Part shown: positions 1-7,998 of the stretch, piece by piece
How the letters are laid out: each line of letters starts with the position of its first letter
Numbering within the stretch: position 1 is the first letter of the stretch
Source: Amoebophrya sp. AT5.2
Taxonomy: Eukaryota; Sar; Dinophyceae; Syndiniales; Amoebophryaceae
Assembly (NCBI GenBank): GCA_005223375.1
Contig: RXOD01004855.1
Location: 1 to 17,719 of the forward strand
Direction of reading: 5' to 3'
Length of the DNA: 17,719 bases
The notes under the pieces: model-generated
Seen by the model: only the letters and a program-made list of their open reading frames with translations
Databases searched by the model: none
Told to the model about the DNA's origin: nothing
Position numbers and translations under genes: made by a program

Positions 1-3000
1 GCTGCCACAGGGTGGAGTTCCAGTTCTGATCCCAAGCGGTCCACGCTGCGTTCCACTGGTTGCCCGGCGGTTGCGGGACGCTCGTCGTATCCGTATCCGC
101 TGCTCCACCTCCACGGCCGCCGCGGCCTCTGCCGCGTCCACGGGGACGCTTCGGCGCGACATCGGCCCCTGGGGCTGCTGCCGGGGTGTCTTTGTCCAGT
201 ACCTGAAGCGTGATATTCTTGTTGGGGACGAACTGCCGTTTTTGCGCGTCGGGGATCGTGAGGAGCCAGGCGCGCAGATCGAGCTCGAGCTGCTCCAGGT
301 GGGGGTTCTTGGTCGGGTAGCGTGAGAGATTGTCCGTGAGCTTTTTGATGAGGGCGCTCGGTTCTTTTTTCTGGGCTTCGCACATGATTCTGTTGCTCGG
401 CGACTCGAGCCGTTGGATGAGGGCCTGGCACCTCTCGACGAGGGTGGTAGGCTGGCCGCGATAGAAGCGCGCGATCTGGGTAGAGGAGGTTTTTGGTGGG
501 GTGATCGATAGCACACAGAAATACAACTACTACAACGAGTTTTTGAGAATCAAGATGAAGTTGCGAGTATCGAAATAAAGGGAGTGGCACCTGGTAGAAC
601 ATCATTGTGAACTGGGTTAGTAGGGAAAATTCCTTGGCGAGCTGCTCCGTGTGCTTGTCGTCGGCGGTAAGTGGGTCTAGGCGAAACTTGGCGCTGACTG
701 GGATGACGTCTTTCTTGATTTTGTCGCAGAGCTGGCGTCCCTTCGCGAACTTTTTGCGGTCGGGGAGGCGTAGGGTGATGTAGATGTTGCCGGCGTTGGT
801 CTGGGCGCGGAGCATCCAATCATCCCAAACTTCGGCACGCTCGTCCTTGAGGATGCAGCCGAGCGGGTAGCTGGCAGACGATTTTTCGAACGCTGCTTTC
901 TCACCGGTGACGTGCTTGTCGGAGGCCTTCTCGAAGAACTTAAAGTACGTGTAGCCGTTCATGGCAATGGTTGTAGCCCTTTCTGACGCTTCTTCCTCCG
1001 TATCGTCGTCGAACTGATCCATGAACCACTGGATCGAAGACGGCAGGGTGAACGCATACAGCATTGGCGAATCCAGCTCTGGCGTGGAGAAGTCGCCATC
1101 GTCGTCGACTTCCTCCTTTCTGTCGCTCATGTACTTGAGGAGGGTGTGGCGTACTTGGCGGAAAAGCATCGGGTTGAGGACGGTCTTGTGATCGGACTGC
1201 ACTGTAAGCACTTGCGGCCAAAGAGCGAGAGGAATCCTCTGGCTCTTCCGGGTTCTGGTCATGTGCGCTCCGGATCGGGGGATCTCGATGTACGTGGAGA
1301 GGCTCTCATCGTGCAGCTGTTCCTCTTCTTCATCGTGCATGGATTTGCCCTTTTTCTTTCTTTTCCGGATTTTGGCGATGAAGTCTTCTTCGAGGTCTTT
1401 CGGGTCGGCGATGGGGCAGGGCTGCTGGTAAGTGGTTGCGGTGCCAAAGATGTGCGGGGCGAAGGAGGAGCTACCTGCGTTGTTCATCTGCACTAACTGC
1501 TTCCGTAGCAACTCGAGCTCTTGCTGCTCCTGGACATACTGCTGCAGCAGCTTTTTGTGCTCTCGCGTCGCATCCATCTTGCGCTGGTACTTGCTCCGCT
1601 CTGCCTGCGCCGCCTTTTCCCCGGAGGAGGAGTCCGCGCCTGAATCGCTGTCCGATCCATCGGAATCGGACGAGATCACGTGCACTCCTGCACCGACGCT
1701 GGCGACTGGTGGTGGCACTGCCGCTCCGTGCATTTCCATGTCGCGGAACGCGCGGTTGGGGGCAAGCGTGCTGTGCAGCACGTTCGCAGCTCTGTGCGAC
1801 TTGCGTGACGAGCTGGACTCTGCGAGCCCACCGCTCTTGATGAGGTTGTTCATGGCGTAGGCCTCACCTCGTCCTAGCGTGGCCGCTGCTACTGCACTAC
1901 TGGAAGATGAGGATTTGCCGCTGTTCTGCTGGAGCGGTGCAAAGCCTTTACCCGCTGCCTCGACTGCTGCGAGGTGGTCTTCTTTGTTCTGGTACGGTTT
2001 CGACTTCTTGCTAGACGCGCTGCTGGGGGTGGAGGTTTCCTTGAAGGTGACTTTCTTTTCGCCGCGCTTGGGAGCGGGGGTGGACGCTTTGGTTTTACGG
2101 TTTTTCTTCTCGGCCTTCGAAGCGGCCGCCTGGGAAGATTCACTGTCGGCAGCGGATAGTGCTACGCTTCTGCGCGAACCCTGCCTGGCGTAAGAGGGCT
2201 CATCGTCTTCTTCGAACTGCGCGGCGGACAGTGCTGCGTCTGCGCGATGCTGCTGCTCGACTCTGTGCTTTAGGATAGAGAGCGGAACTCTTTGTACCGA
2301 CTGGTCGTCTGCTACTTCCGGTGCGGCGGAGGCGGCCGGGACGGTGCGGACGCTGGTGTTGGTGACGGTGGACTTACGTGCTTCTGACTGCTTTTCTTGT
2401 TGTGGTTTGGGGGTAATGTCTTGCTCGGGGTGGTGGCGGAGGGCGTGCGCGACTGGGTTGAAACTGCACATGCGCAGGGTCATCTTTTCCATCCAAACCT
2501 GCTGCTTGTCGTCAAACGTGAACTGCCAGCGGCCCTCGAGCTGCGCGGCATACTTGTGGAACTCGGTCAGCGTCATCGGGCACTGCTTCATGAGAAGCTC
2601 TGTGGCCGGCTTGAGGAGCTTGAAAATGGGGTCTTTGAGGCTGAGAGTCTCGACTAGGTCCTTCCTCGTGCACTTTTGCGACTTCGGTTTCGGGACGATA
2701 GCGACGATGATCTCGCAGCGAAGCCACAGGAACGCTAGCTGCGCAGTCTCCACATGCGCCACGATGTGACTTTCGCAGAAGAGTCCCATGAGGATGGGGT
2801 GGAGCTTCCACAGCGGGTCTGCGCGAATACAGTGCAGCTCCGCGAGAACGAGAAGCGACCGGATGTCGGCGACGAAGTCCACTCCTTCTTGCTCTAGAGC
2901 TTGGCAGATGTTGTAGAGTAGCTTGTTTTCGTTTTTGATTAGCGTTTCGCCCGCCGGGTTGGCATAGCGGGTGGCGGTACAGAGCGAGTGGAAGAGGTAG

Positions 3001-4043
3001 GAGGCGAATCGCTCCGACCTCCACAGCTCGTGGTCGGTGTCGGGTTCCTGCTTCAGCGGGCAGGTGCTTGGCTGCAGCGCTTGCGTAAAGTGGAGCGCAG
3101 GGTGCCTGCCGGCTGTGGAAACGAAGGAGTGCTGGATGGTCTCGCGGAAGATCGTGTCAAGCTTTCCCTTGGCGATGTCTCTGAGTGCTTTTGCTGCTTC
3201 GACCATACCTTCAGTGGTCTGACGCTCTGCCGCGGCGATGCCATCGGTCGTCGGGCTGCCGTTGTCCTGCTGGAGGATCAGGGCGGGTGTTTGCGGGAAC
3301 CAGTCGCCCAGGGTCGGCACCGGGCCGAGCGAGCAGACGGGGGTGGCGTCCTCCCACCACTTGTATAGGATCTCGCCGGCAGCGGCGGAGCTGGTAGCAG
3401 TTTTGGTGTTGGAGGAAGTCGTGGTCGCGCCTCCATTAGCAACTGCCATGCTGGGAGTGGCTTTGGTGTTAGAGGAACTCGCGGCTGCGCCTCTACTCGC
3501 GACTGCAGCACCGGGCGCAGGCGGGCGAGTGCTCAGTGTAGGACCTTTTCCCTTAGGTATGGTGGAAGATGCGGCGGCGCCGATGCTCAGTATTGCGCCG
3601 GCTCCAGGAGGCGCCGTGGCGGGGTTTTTGCTGGTTTTCGCGCTCGCGGAGGCGGCTGCTCCATTCGTGCTGGGAGCTGCGCTTTCCGAAGCGTCTTTCG
3701 GTGTGGTAGGCGGTGGCTCGGTGGGAACGGTGGTTTCTCCGGCCGCGGTGGTGACTGCCACTGCTTCGGCTGTGCTGTTGCCTTTCGGCTCCTCGCCTGC
3801 GATGGTCACCGCCTCGGTCGGAAAGGTGGTGGGGAAGGCTTCCTTCACCTCCGGGGCTAGGGTAAGGCCTAGTTCACTCATGGTGGCGTCGAACTCCTCG
3901 TCGAGCTGTTGCTGCGAAGGTTCGCTCTGGTTGACAGTGTTAGAGGGAGCGGTAGGGGCCGCTTCGCTCTCGGCCTCGGTCCCGGTCTCATCAGAGACGG
4001 GCCGCTGCTCAGCGGGATCTTTGTTTTCGAGTTCTCCCGGCAT
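1..4043 (-). CDS. Large low-complexity protein with coiled coil and RGG box, 3' end outside window
   Basis: The reading frame starts at ATG 4043-4041 and stays open for 1,151 codons to 591. A 115-nt GT-AG intron follows, and a second exon runs from 475 to the left edge, so the C-terminus is missing. Seen in order: an Ala/Thr/Pro-rich N-terminus (about residues 1-220); a folded-looking segment with Trp, Cys and amphipathic helices (about 223-540); a Lys/Ser-rich disordered stretch; a Ser/Asp acidic run (about 786-805); a coiled coil rich in Gln, Glu, Lys and Leu (about 806-856); a basic KIRKRKKKGK patch (about 890-900); and a second helical region to residue 1151. Exon 2 adds helices and an Arg-Gly-rich RGG box near 105-165, which in many proteins binds RNA. 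The order of a coiled coil, helical domains and a basic RGG tail recalls either an RNA-binding scaffold or a retroelement gag-like protein. I recognise neither family, and no reverse transcriptase or integrase lies in the window. Confidence 0.8.
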   Translation of the reverse strand, partial: MPGELENKDPAEQRPVSDETGTEAESEAAPTAPSNTVNQSEPSQQQLDEEFDATMSELGLTLAPEVKEAFPTTFPTEAVTIAGEEPKGNSTAEAVAVTTAAGETTVPTEPPPTTPKDASESAAPSTNGAAASASAKTSKNPATAPPGAGAILSIGAAASSTIPKGKGPTLSTRPPAPGAAVASRGAAASSSNTKATPSMAVANGGATTTSSNTKTATSSAAAGEILYKWWEDATPVCSLGPVPTLGDWFPQTPALILQQDNGSPTTDGIAAAERQTTEGMVEAAKALRDIAKGKLDTIFRETIQHSFVSTAGRHPALHFTQALQPSTCPLKQEPDTDHELWRSERFASYLFHSLCTATRYANPAGETLIKNENKLLYNICQALEQEGVDFVADIRSLLVLAELHCIRADPLWKLHPILMGLFCESHIVAHVETAQLAFLWLRCEIIVAIVPKPKSQKCTRKDLVETLSLKDPIFKLLKPATELLMKQCPMTLTEFHKYAAQLEGRWQFTFDDKQQVWMEKMTLRMCSFNPVAHALRHHPEQDITPKPQQEKQSEARKSTVTNTSVRTVPAASAAPEVADDQSVQRVPLSILKHRVEQQHRADAALSAAQFEEDDEPSYARQGSRRSVALSAADSESSQAAASKAEKKNRKTKASTPAPKRGEKKVTFKETSTPSSASSKKSKPYQNKEDHLAAVEAAGKGFAPLQQNSGKSSSSSSAVAAATLGRGEAYAMNNLIKSGGLAESSSSRKSHRAANVLHSTLAPNRAFRDMEMHGAAVPPPVASVGAGVHVISSDSDGSDSDSGADSSSGEKAAQAERSKYQRKMDATREHKKLLQQYVQEQQELELLRKQLVQMNNAGSSSFAPHIFGTATTYQQPCPIADPKDLEEDFIAKIRKRKKKGKSMHDEEEEQLHDESLSTYIEIPRSGAHMTRTRKSQRIPLALWPQVLTVQSDHKTVLNPMLFRQVRHTLLKYMSDRKEEVDDDGDFSTPELDSPMLYAFTLPSSIQWFMDQFDDDTEEEASERATTIAMNGYTYFKFFEKASDKHVTGEKAAFEKSSASYPLGCILKDERAEVWDDWMLRAQTNAGNIYITLRLPDRKKFAKGRQLCDKIKKDVIPVSAKFRLDPLTADDKHTEQLAKEFSLLTQFTMMFYQVPLPLFRYSQLHLDSQKLVVVVVFLCAIDHPTKNLLYPDRALLSRPAYHPRREVPGPHPTARVAEQQNHVRSPEKRTERPHQKAHGQSLTLPDQEPPPGAARARSARLAPHDPRRAKTAVRPQQEYHASGTGQRHPGSSPRGRCRAEASPWTRQRPRRPWRWSSGYGYDERPATAGQPVERSVDRLGSELELHPVA
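476..590 (-). other. Spliceosomal intron (115 nt) in the RGG-box gene
   Basis: On the minus strand the exon ends TTCTACCAG and is followed by GTGCCACTCC. The intron ends CTCTACCCAG before ATC GCG CGC. Splicing shifts the frame by one and yields a helical, then RGG-rich sequence. Without splicing, the frame also stays open to the window edge but gives a Pro/Arg/His-rich, off-frame-looking sequence. The choice of the spliced frame is therefore an inference from protein quality plus GT-AG ends. Both junctions carry similar CTACC(C)AG sequences. Confidence 0.7.
3390..3509 (-). repeat. Tandem 60-nt repeat (2 copies) encoding a 20-residue Ala/Ser/Thr unit
   Basis: Two adjacent 60-nt units (3509-3450 and 3449-3390) share the block ggtgtt-gaggaa-tcg, and both encode AVA-x-x-GA...SSNTK. 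The 20-residue units align without gaps. The preceding stretch (about 3525-3600) may be a decayed third copy. The repeat lies in the disordered N-terminal part of the RGG-box protein and preserves its frame. Confidence 0.8.
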
Positions 4044-4455
4044 CTTGTGTATATCTTGGTGTGACAAAGTAAGCTCAAATCCCAAAGTGCAACAAAGACT
4101 AGCTCCGTAGAGGACGTAGCTCCTTAGGGTGCTATCTAAGCTATAGGGGCTGGCGTTTGAGGGTTTGTTGCAGTGATTGTGCGATTGGTTGGAGCGAGCG
4201 GTGCTGGGTGACATCCGAGACTACTCCTGGTCGCTCGGTCGAAAAACAGGTTTTTTGTCGCTCAAAGTCGAAACGAGGTGACTCAAAAAACTCGCACATC
4301 CAACAAAACCGATGGCGGCTCTGCAAAGAGCATCTCGCCACGACAAAACGCTGCAACAGCTCTGAATCGAAAGAAAGAGTGGCATCTGCGGTGACATCTG
4401 TTTTCGCATAGTGGACAAGATGAACGCGCAACAAACTAGTGTGGAAACTTCATCA
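4044..4455. other. Intergenic spacer with an open 102-codon frame behind a triple stop
   Basis: This stretch separates the end of the two-exon gene (4456) from the ATG of the RGG-box gene (4043). On the minus strand the frame of the upstream gene meets three stops in a row (TGATGATGA, 4458-4450). It then stays open for about 102 codons to TAG at 4143-4141, including a Cys/Phe-rich stretch with an internal ATG. The plus strand is also open at 4157-4411. I see no convincing separate gene. The most likely content is 3' UTR of the upstream gene plus the 5' region of the next one. Confidence 0.5.
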
Positions 4456-5193
4456 TCAGGGAGAGCTCTCGCTGGGAGCATCTCCTGCATCATCTCCGAT
4501 CACCGACTCGTTCCGTTTCAGCTTGCGGAAGAGGCTCGGGGACCGTGCGGGCGACGGGGTAAACAGGTCGTCAGTCGAACGCGACTTCGGCATGAACTTC
4601 GGCTGCCCGCTGGCCTGGGTGCTACGCATCGTGTGTTTGTTCCTGTTTGGGGGGAGTGAGTATGGTATCAGAACTAAAAACTATAGATGAGTAAAAAATA
4701 TAGTGGGCGCACATGGGGACTGCCAGCGAGGTAATGCTTTAAAAGCTTACCAGAAATCGGCGTCGTGTGCGGGGTGCAGGAAGCGCCTCGGAAAGCCTGC
4801 CGGTCTCGTTTCCTGCGGTGGTCCACGGGGACTGGCTGTCACTCCGGGGATGACGTTTCTACTCAACTGCACGGAGGCGCCGCTGTAGTAGGCGGGGTTG
4901 GTATGTTCCATGTTCCTGTGGTACAGGAACGCTTGAGTGGCGGTCCTGACCTTGAGCATGATCATTCGTGCCTCATCGTCGTGACCGCTGTCCACATAGG
5001 ACATGGCCCTCATCGACTCGCGCGAGATCAGGCTGAGTAGCCCTGTCTTGGTGAGTCGGCAGAGTGCATCATCGCTGATCAGCTGCGGGTTGGCTCTGAA
5101 GGAGAGCCTCGTCGCGCGGTGTTGGGCAGCGGCCAGTTCGTTCGCGTCCAACCCCCGGAAGACGTCGGGGGCCCGAGCCGGAGCCGGGAACAT
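4456..5193 (-). CDS. Two-exon hypothetical protein, 209 residues, with Ser/Pro/Arg-rich C-terminal tail
   Basis: Exon 1 runs from ATG 5193 to 4751 and exon 2 from 4642 to the stop at 4456. Removing the 108-nt intron joins TG+G into a Trp codon and keeps the frame exactly (630 nt in total). Unspliced, exon 1 would stop at the TAA inside the donor GTAAGC. The exon 1 product looks like a folded, helical domain (about residues 25-100) followed by a Pro/Arg-rich stretch ending HDADFW. Exon 2 encodes a Ser-rich basic tail that includes KSRSTDDLF and SLFRKLKRNES, both resembling basophilic kinase or 14-3-3-type sites. It ends at three consecutive TGA codons. No family is recognised. In-frame sequence upstream of the ATG is open back to about 5245, so an extra 5' exon joined at CAG (about 5229) is possible. 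Confidence 0.75.
4643..4750 (-). other. Spliceosomal intron (108 nt), GTAAGC...CAAACAG
   Basis: The donor TTCTG|GTAAGC matches the eukaryotic consensus. The acceptor is a C-rich tract ending CCCCCCAAACAG|G. The exons on both sides are in phase, and the downstream exon encodes a clean Ser/Arg/Pro-rich tail, which makes this one of the best-supported introns in the window. It is AT-richer than its exons. Confidence 0.8.
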
Positions 5194-5314
5194 GGTTGGT
5201 GTACAGAGAGCAAGTACGCGGCGGCACTGGTAAATAGGTATGAACAGCTAGGGCAAGGCTACATGCAAAGAAAGTTTACAGTGCGGCGAGGGAAGTCTGT
5301 AGATCCAGTGAGTA

Positions 5315-5689
5315 CTACTTTTTTGAGAAGAGTGGACGCGCTGCCATGGCCAATCTCTTGGCGAGGCTTTTTTGCAGCTTCATCTCTCCTCTTGCAGTTG
5401 TGGCGTGCTCTCCTGTCGGTGCGTGCCTGGGCACTTGCATATCTACAGCGCGGACATCGCTCGCCCACGGGGGGATGCCATCCTGCTCTCTGAGTCTTGT
5501 AGTGACTTCGTAAACGACGGAGAACCTCCACACCCTGCTTGCCGGAGCAGTGCTTGCGTTGTGCCCAACCATGGCGCACAACAGCAGCAGAAAAAACACT
5601 TCTAAGCAACGAGCGTGAGGTGCAGAAAACACGCAGCTTCAGTGTCGTGGAACTGAGAGTAGTCTACGATCGTACGGCTCTAGCGACAT
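5315..5689 (-). CDS. Small hypothetical protein with hydrophobic leader (probably two exons)
   Basis: A frame ending at TAG 5317-5315 encodes VFFLLLLCAMVGHNAST, a signal-peptide- or anchor-like start. About 75 residues of mixed composition follow, with a basic end (LAKRLAMAARPLFSKK). The only in-frame ATG in this exon (5572) lies inside the hydrophobic run, so a 5' exon is likely. A fitting model starts at ATG 5689, splices at C|GTAGAC (5667) to TTGCTTAG|AA (5602), and removes 66 nt that contain the only in-frame stop (TGA 5641-5639). The product would be about 102 residues and begin MSLEPYD. The role is unknown; a secreted or membrane location is inferred from the leader alone. The 3' end, CTCAAAAAA|GTAGTA, could also be a donor, but its phase does not fit the next gene downstream in this frame. 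Confidence 0.4.
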
Positions 5690-5796
5690 ACGAGAGACGG
5701 GAGAGAACTCGGCGAGACGATAGTTTTACGCGAGGCGACTTCACTCAGAAGCGCAAACACATCAACTCCGAAGAAGAGCCCTGGGGCTTAGTTTAG

Positions 5797-5834
5797 TCGA
5801 GATCGAGTGCACTGGACAGCTTCGAGATCGAGTG
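5797..5834. repeat. 13-nt direct repeat tcgagatcgagtg, period 25
   Basis: The 13-mer occurs at 5797-5809 and again at 5822-5834 in the spacer upstream (minus strand) of the leader gene. The 13-mer itself contains the palindromes tcga and gatc. Its meaning is unknown. Confidence 0.7.
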
Positions 5835-6042
5835 TGGGTGGAACAACGTGCGTCAACATCGGCTTTTGCCAGGTGTGCGCGTGGCCACAAAGTATGAACC
5901 TTCTGCGGCTGTCGACCTCACTTCCCGGTCACTGGTGACTCGGGAGGAGGGACATCGCTAGACGCGAGGGAGCTGGCAAGCTCGACCTTCAGCGGAGGTT
6001 AGTAGAGTATGGAGAGCTAGTGTGTAGTGCCAGTAGAAGTTT

Positions 6043-6100
6043 CCTTTCCCCAAAGGTGTGTCTGTGAGTCGGCGTGTAAGTGGTGCGTATGGGGGAAAGG
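6043..6100. repeat. Inverted repeat just after the 499-residue ORF
   Basis: The arm cctttcccc (6043-6051) pairs perfectly with ggggaaagg (6092-6100). The first arm can also fold on its own as a 5-bp stem (cctttccccaaagg). On the minus strand this lies 11-68 nt after the stop codon, so it would be in the 3' UTR. A role in RNA folding or 3' processing is only a guess. Confidence 0.55.
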
Positions 6101-6110
6101 GAGGGCCTCT

Positions 6111-7610
6111 TTACTCATGCCACATGGCATGCAGTAGAGAGTTTATCATACAAGGTCGGTACCGAGAACTGAACGTGGGAGTAACTCTACAAGACGAGTC
6201 CCCGACCAACACAACAACGTCGTGAAGGTCAGGGACAAGTACCCGCCGTCCCTGCTGGAACAAAACCTCCTGCTCATGCCTAGACCGAACACCTACCGAA
6301 GTAAGTATTGAGTCTAAGATAGAGTATGAAGTCCGAGTAAGAGAAACAACCACAGAACTCGATGGTGACCAAGCCCAGAGTAGACAGATTTGTTTGACGA
6401 CGACGGTAGCAAACACAAACGAATCCCCTCCCGCGGCTTTGTGATATTTATGATAACAACCAACAGTTCGCATTTTGGACCATGTTCCTGACCACGCCAT
6501 CTCCCCGACCATGGAGCTACTCGCCTTTTGCACCGCGAGGACGTCTTCGTAATCGCCCATGATGGCCTCGATTTCGTCCCGGTACCTCTTGTACAAAGTG
6601 TCCAAATACTGCTCCTTCGCCTTCCCTATCCCTGCTCCCGCTCCCCCGTACGCCCGCAGCTCCTTTTTTTTGATTCTGCATTTCCGCTGCAGCTTTCGCC
6701 TGAACTTACGCTCCCTCTGCTTGTCCAGTTTCCGCAGTCCTTCGTTCCGGCGCACGCGGGCCAATTCCTCCTCGTTCAGCGGCCGGTCGGTGATGCTTCT
6801 CGTCTCCTCGGCGAACGCCGCGAGCCACTCGCCGCGCAGTGCCGAGGTGGCCTCCTTCCCCCCCCGCATCGCCTCGCATCGCTCCTTACAGAACCGCATG
6901 ATCTCCCGAGAAGTGGTTGGCTTCTCGCCGGACACCATGCGCAAAATCTGGCGACGGTACTTCACGTCGGTTTTCATCAGCCTGGTTAAGTACTCATCGA
7001 CCTCGCCCGCCTGCACCTGGGCCGGTGCCTGCGCCCCTTCCTCGAGCAGTTCTTGTTCTTCTTCTTGATGATGATCTCGCTGCTGGTCGAGATCGTCATC
7101 CTCGTCTGCTACCTCCGCTACTTCGTCGCCACGAGAACGCTCAAGCTCATCTTGTAGCTGGGTGTTCGCGGCGTTTGGACGGGGAACCGCGATCCCGTCC
7201 CCGGTGGTGCGCACCATATCGCCGAGGAGGAAAAGCTCTGTTTTATCTCCCTGCTCGTAAACATCAACATAAACGCCGTCCAACTGTTCGTCCTGCGTGT
7301 GCGTCTTCTTCTCTTTCTTCTTCTTGAACTGGTGCTGGTGCACCTGCTGCCTGTCCATGTCCTCCTCTACTAGGTCGTCTACTACGCACTGTTGGCGATC
7401 CCCGTCATGTTCTTCCTGTCCCTGTGATCTCAACGTTCGCGGGCTTGTTACAGGACTACTTCTTGCCGACTGCGGTGCACTTGAGGCGGTATCGCATCGA
7501 AACTGAACCGTTTTGCCGCGTCGTTCCCGAGGGGGTGCCTTGTTCTCAATCCGGGTCCGCCGGTCTCTTGGCACCCGCAGCAACGTCTGCATCTGCATCT
7601 GGTCGGACAT
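6111..7610 (-). CDS. Charged, coiled-coil-prone hypothetical protein, 499 residues
   Basis: The ATG at 7610 opens a single frame of 499 codons to TAA 6113-6111. Seen in order: a Ser/Arg/Gln-rich N-terminus with SPxxSP-like sites (about 40-65); a KKKKEKK basic run (about 95-102); a short beta-like segment (VYVDVYEQGDKTELFLLG, about 112-130); an Asp/Glu/Gln acidic run (about 165-200); a helical block with Cys (about 203-275); a strongly basic helix KLDKQRERKFRRKLQRKCR (about 295-315); and another long helix ending YEDVLAVQK (to about 365). The final ~130 residues are uncharged, Val/Ser/Thr/Cys-rich and encoded by AT-richer codons, so they may be an intron or 3' UTR read in frame. I recognise no family. 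The basic helices suggest binding to nucleic acid or to a protein partner, which is inference. Confidence 0.65.
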   Translation of the reverse strand: MSDQMQMQTLLRVPRDRRTRIENKAPPRERRGKTVQFRCDTASSAPQSARSSPVTSPRTLRSQGQEEHDGDRQQCVVDDLVEEDMDRQQVHQHQFKKKKEKKTHTQDEQLDGVYVDVYEQGDKTELFLLGDMVRTTGDGIAVPRPNAANTQLQDELERSRGDEVAEVADEDDDLDQQRDHHQEEEQELLEEGAQAPAQVQAGEVDEYLTRLMKTDVKYRRQILRMVSGEKPTTSREIMRFCKERCEAMRGGKEATSALRGEWLAAFAEETRSITDRPLNEEELARVRRNEGLRKLDKQRERKFRRKLQRKCRIKKKELRAYGGAGAGIGKAKEQYLDTLYKRYRDEIEAIMGDYEDVLAVQKASSSMVGEMAWSGTWSKMRTVGCYHKYHKAAGGDSFVFATVVVKQICLLWAWSPSSSVVVSLTRTSYSILDSILTSVGVRSRHEQEVLFQQGRRVLVPDLHDVVVLVGDSSCRVTPTFSSRYRPCMINSLLHAMWHE

Positions 7611-7998
7611 TGGCCATCCGACCAGCAGTTACAGGTCAAAACAATGCATCGTTTGAAGCATCTTTTAAAAACCGGACGCATCTACGTCCGGCATCGGGAG
7701 GGAAGGGTCCGGCGCCGGGAGATGAGCCACTCTTAGGTGTAGGGCAGGGAGCTGCAGGTCCGATGCAACAGCTGGCGCAAGTCTGCTAGGGGCAAGGTGG
7801 AAGGAAGGAAGCGAAGCAGAACCCTCCGGGAGTCTGCTGGGGATGCAGCCGCTTGGGCAGCGAAGTCTGAGCGGCTGCAATTGAACACCTCGGGTAGGCA
7901 CTTCGAAAGGACTCGCTTTCATTCTTGGCGGCAGCACAATAAATTAATAAGGCCAAAAAGCCGCGCCCAAAACGGGCCAAAAAAGAGGACAGCCGTTT
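7611..7998. other. Spacer with a weak 85-codon minus-strand ORF
   Basis: Between the 499-residue gene and the 197-residue gene, the minus strand carries an ATG at 7922 with 85 codons to TAA at 7665. The sequence is Pro/Leu/Ser-rich and has no recognisable motif. Overlapping frames on both strands are open too, so the coding case is weak. The left part probably holds the 5' UTR of the 499-residue gene. At the right end a 7-bp inverted repeat (aaaacgg 7969-7975 with ccgtttt 7993-7999) sits directly behind the stop of the 197-residue ORF. Confidence 0.4.

Larger units (their letters stand above)
5690..6110. other. Intergenic region, short direct repeat and hairpin only
   Basis: No convincing gene is visible. 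A plus-strand frame (5539-5796) is open but overlaps the leader exon in antisense and gives a charged sequence of no recognisable type. The region holds a 13-nt direct repeat, a short palindrome near 5927-5940 (gtcac-tg-gtgac) and an inverted repeat behind the 499-residue gene. It probably comprises the 3' UTR of that gene and the 5' region of the leader gene. Confidence 0.5.

Noticed and set aside
2512..3024. Minus-strand frame of 170 codons in another phase
   Set aside because: It lies wholly inside the RGG-box exon, is Arg/His/Pro-rich and looks like an off-frame reading.
3238..4110. Plus-strand open frame of 290 codons
   Set aside because: It is antisense to the N-terminal part of the RGG-box gene; its Ala/Val/Gly-rich composition is what the complement of that biased sequence yields, and it would oppose all neighbours.
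4663..4672. tggtatcaga on the plus strand, like the methionine-tRNA primer-binding site of Copia-type retroelements
   Set aside because: It sits inside the well-supported 108-nt minus-strand intron, no LTR ends or polymerase genes flank it, and the match breaks after 10 nt.
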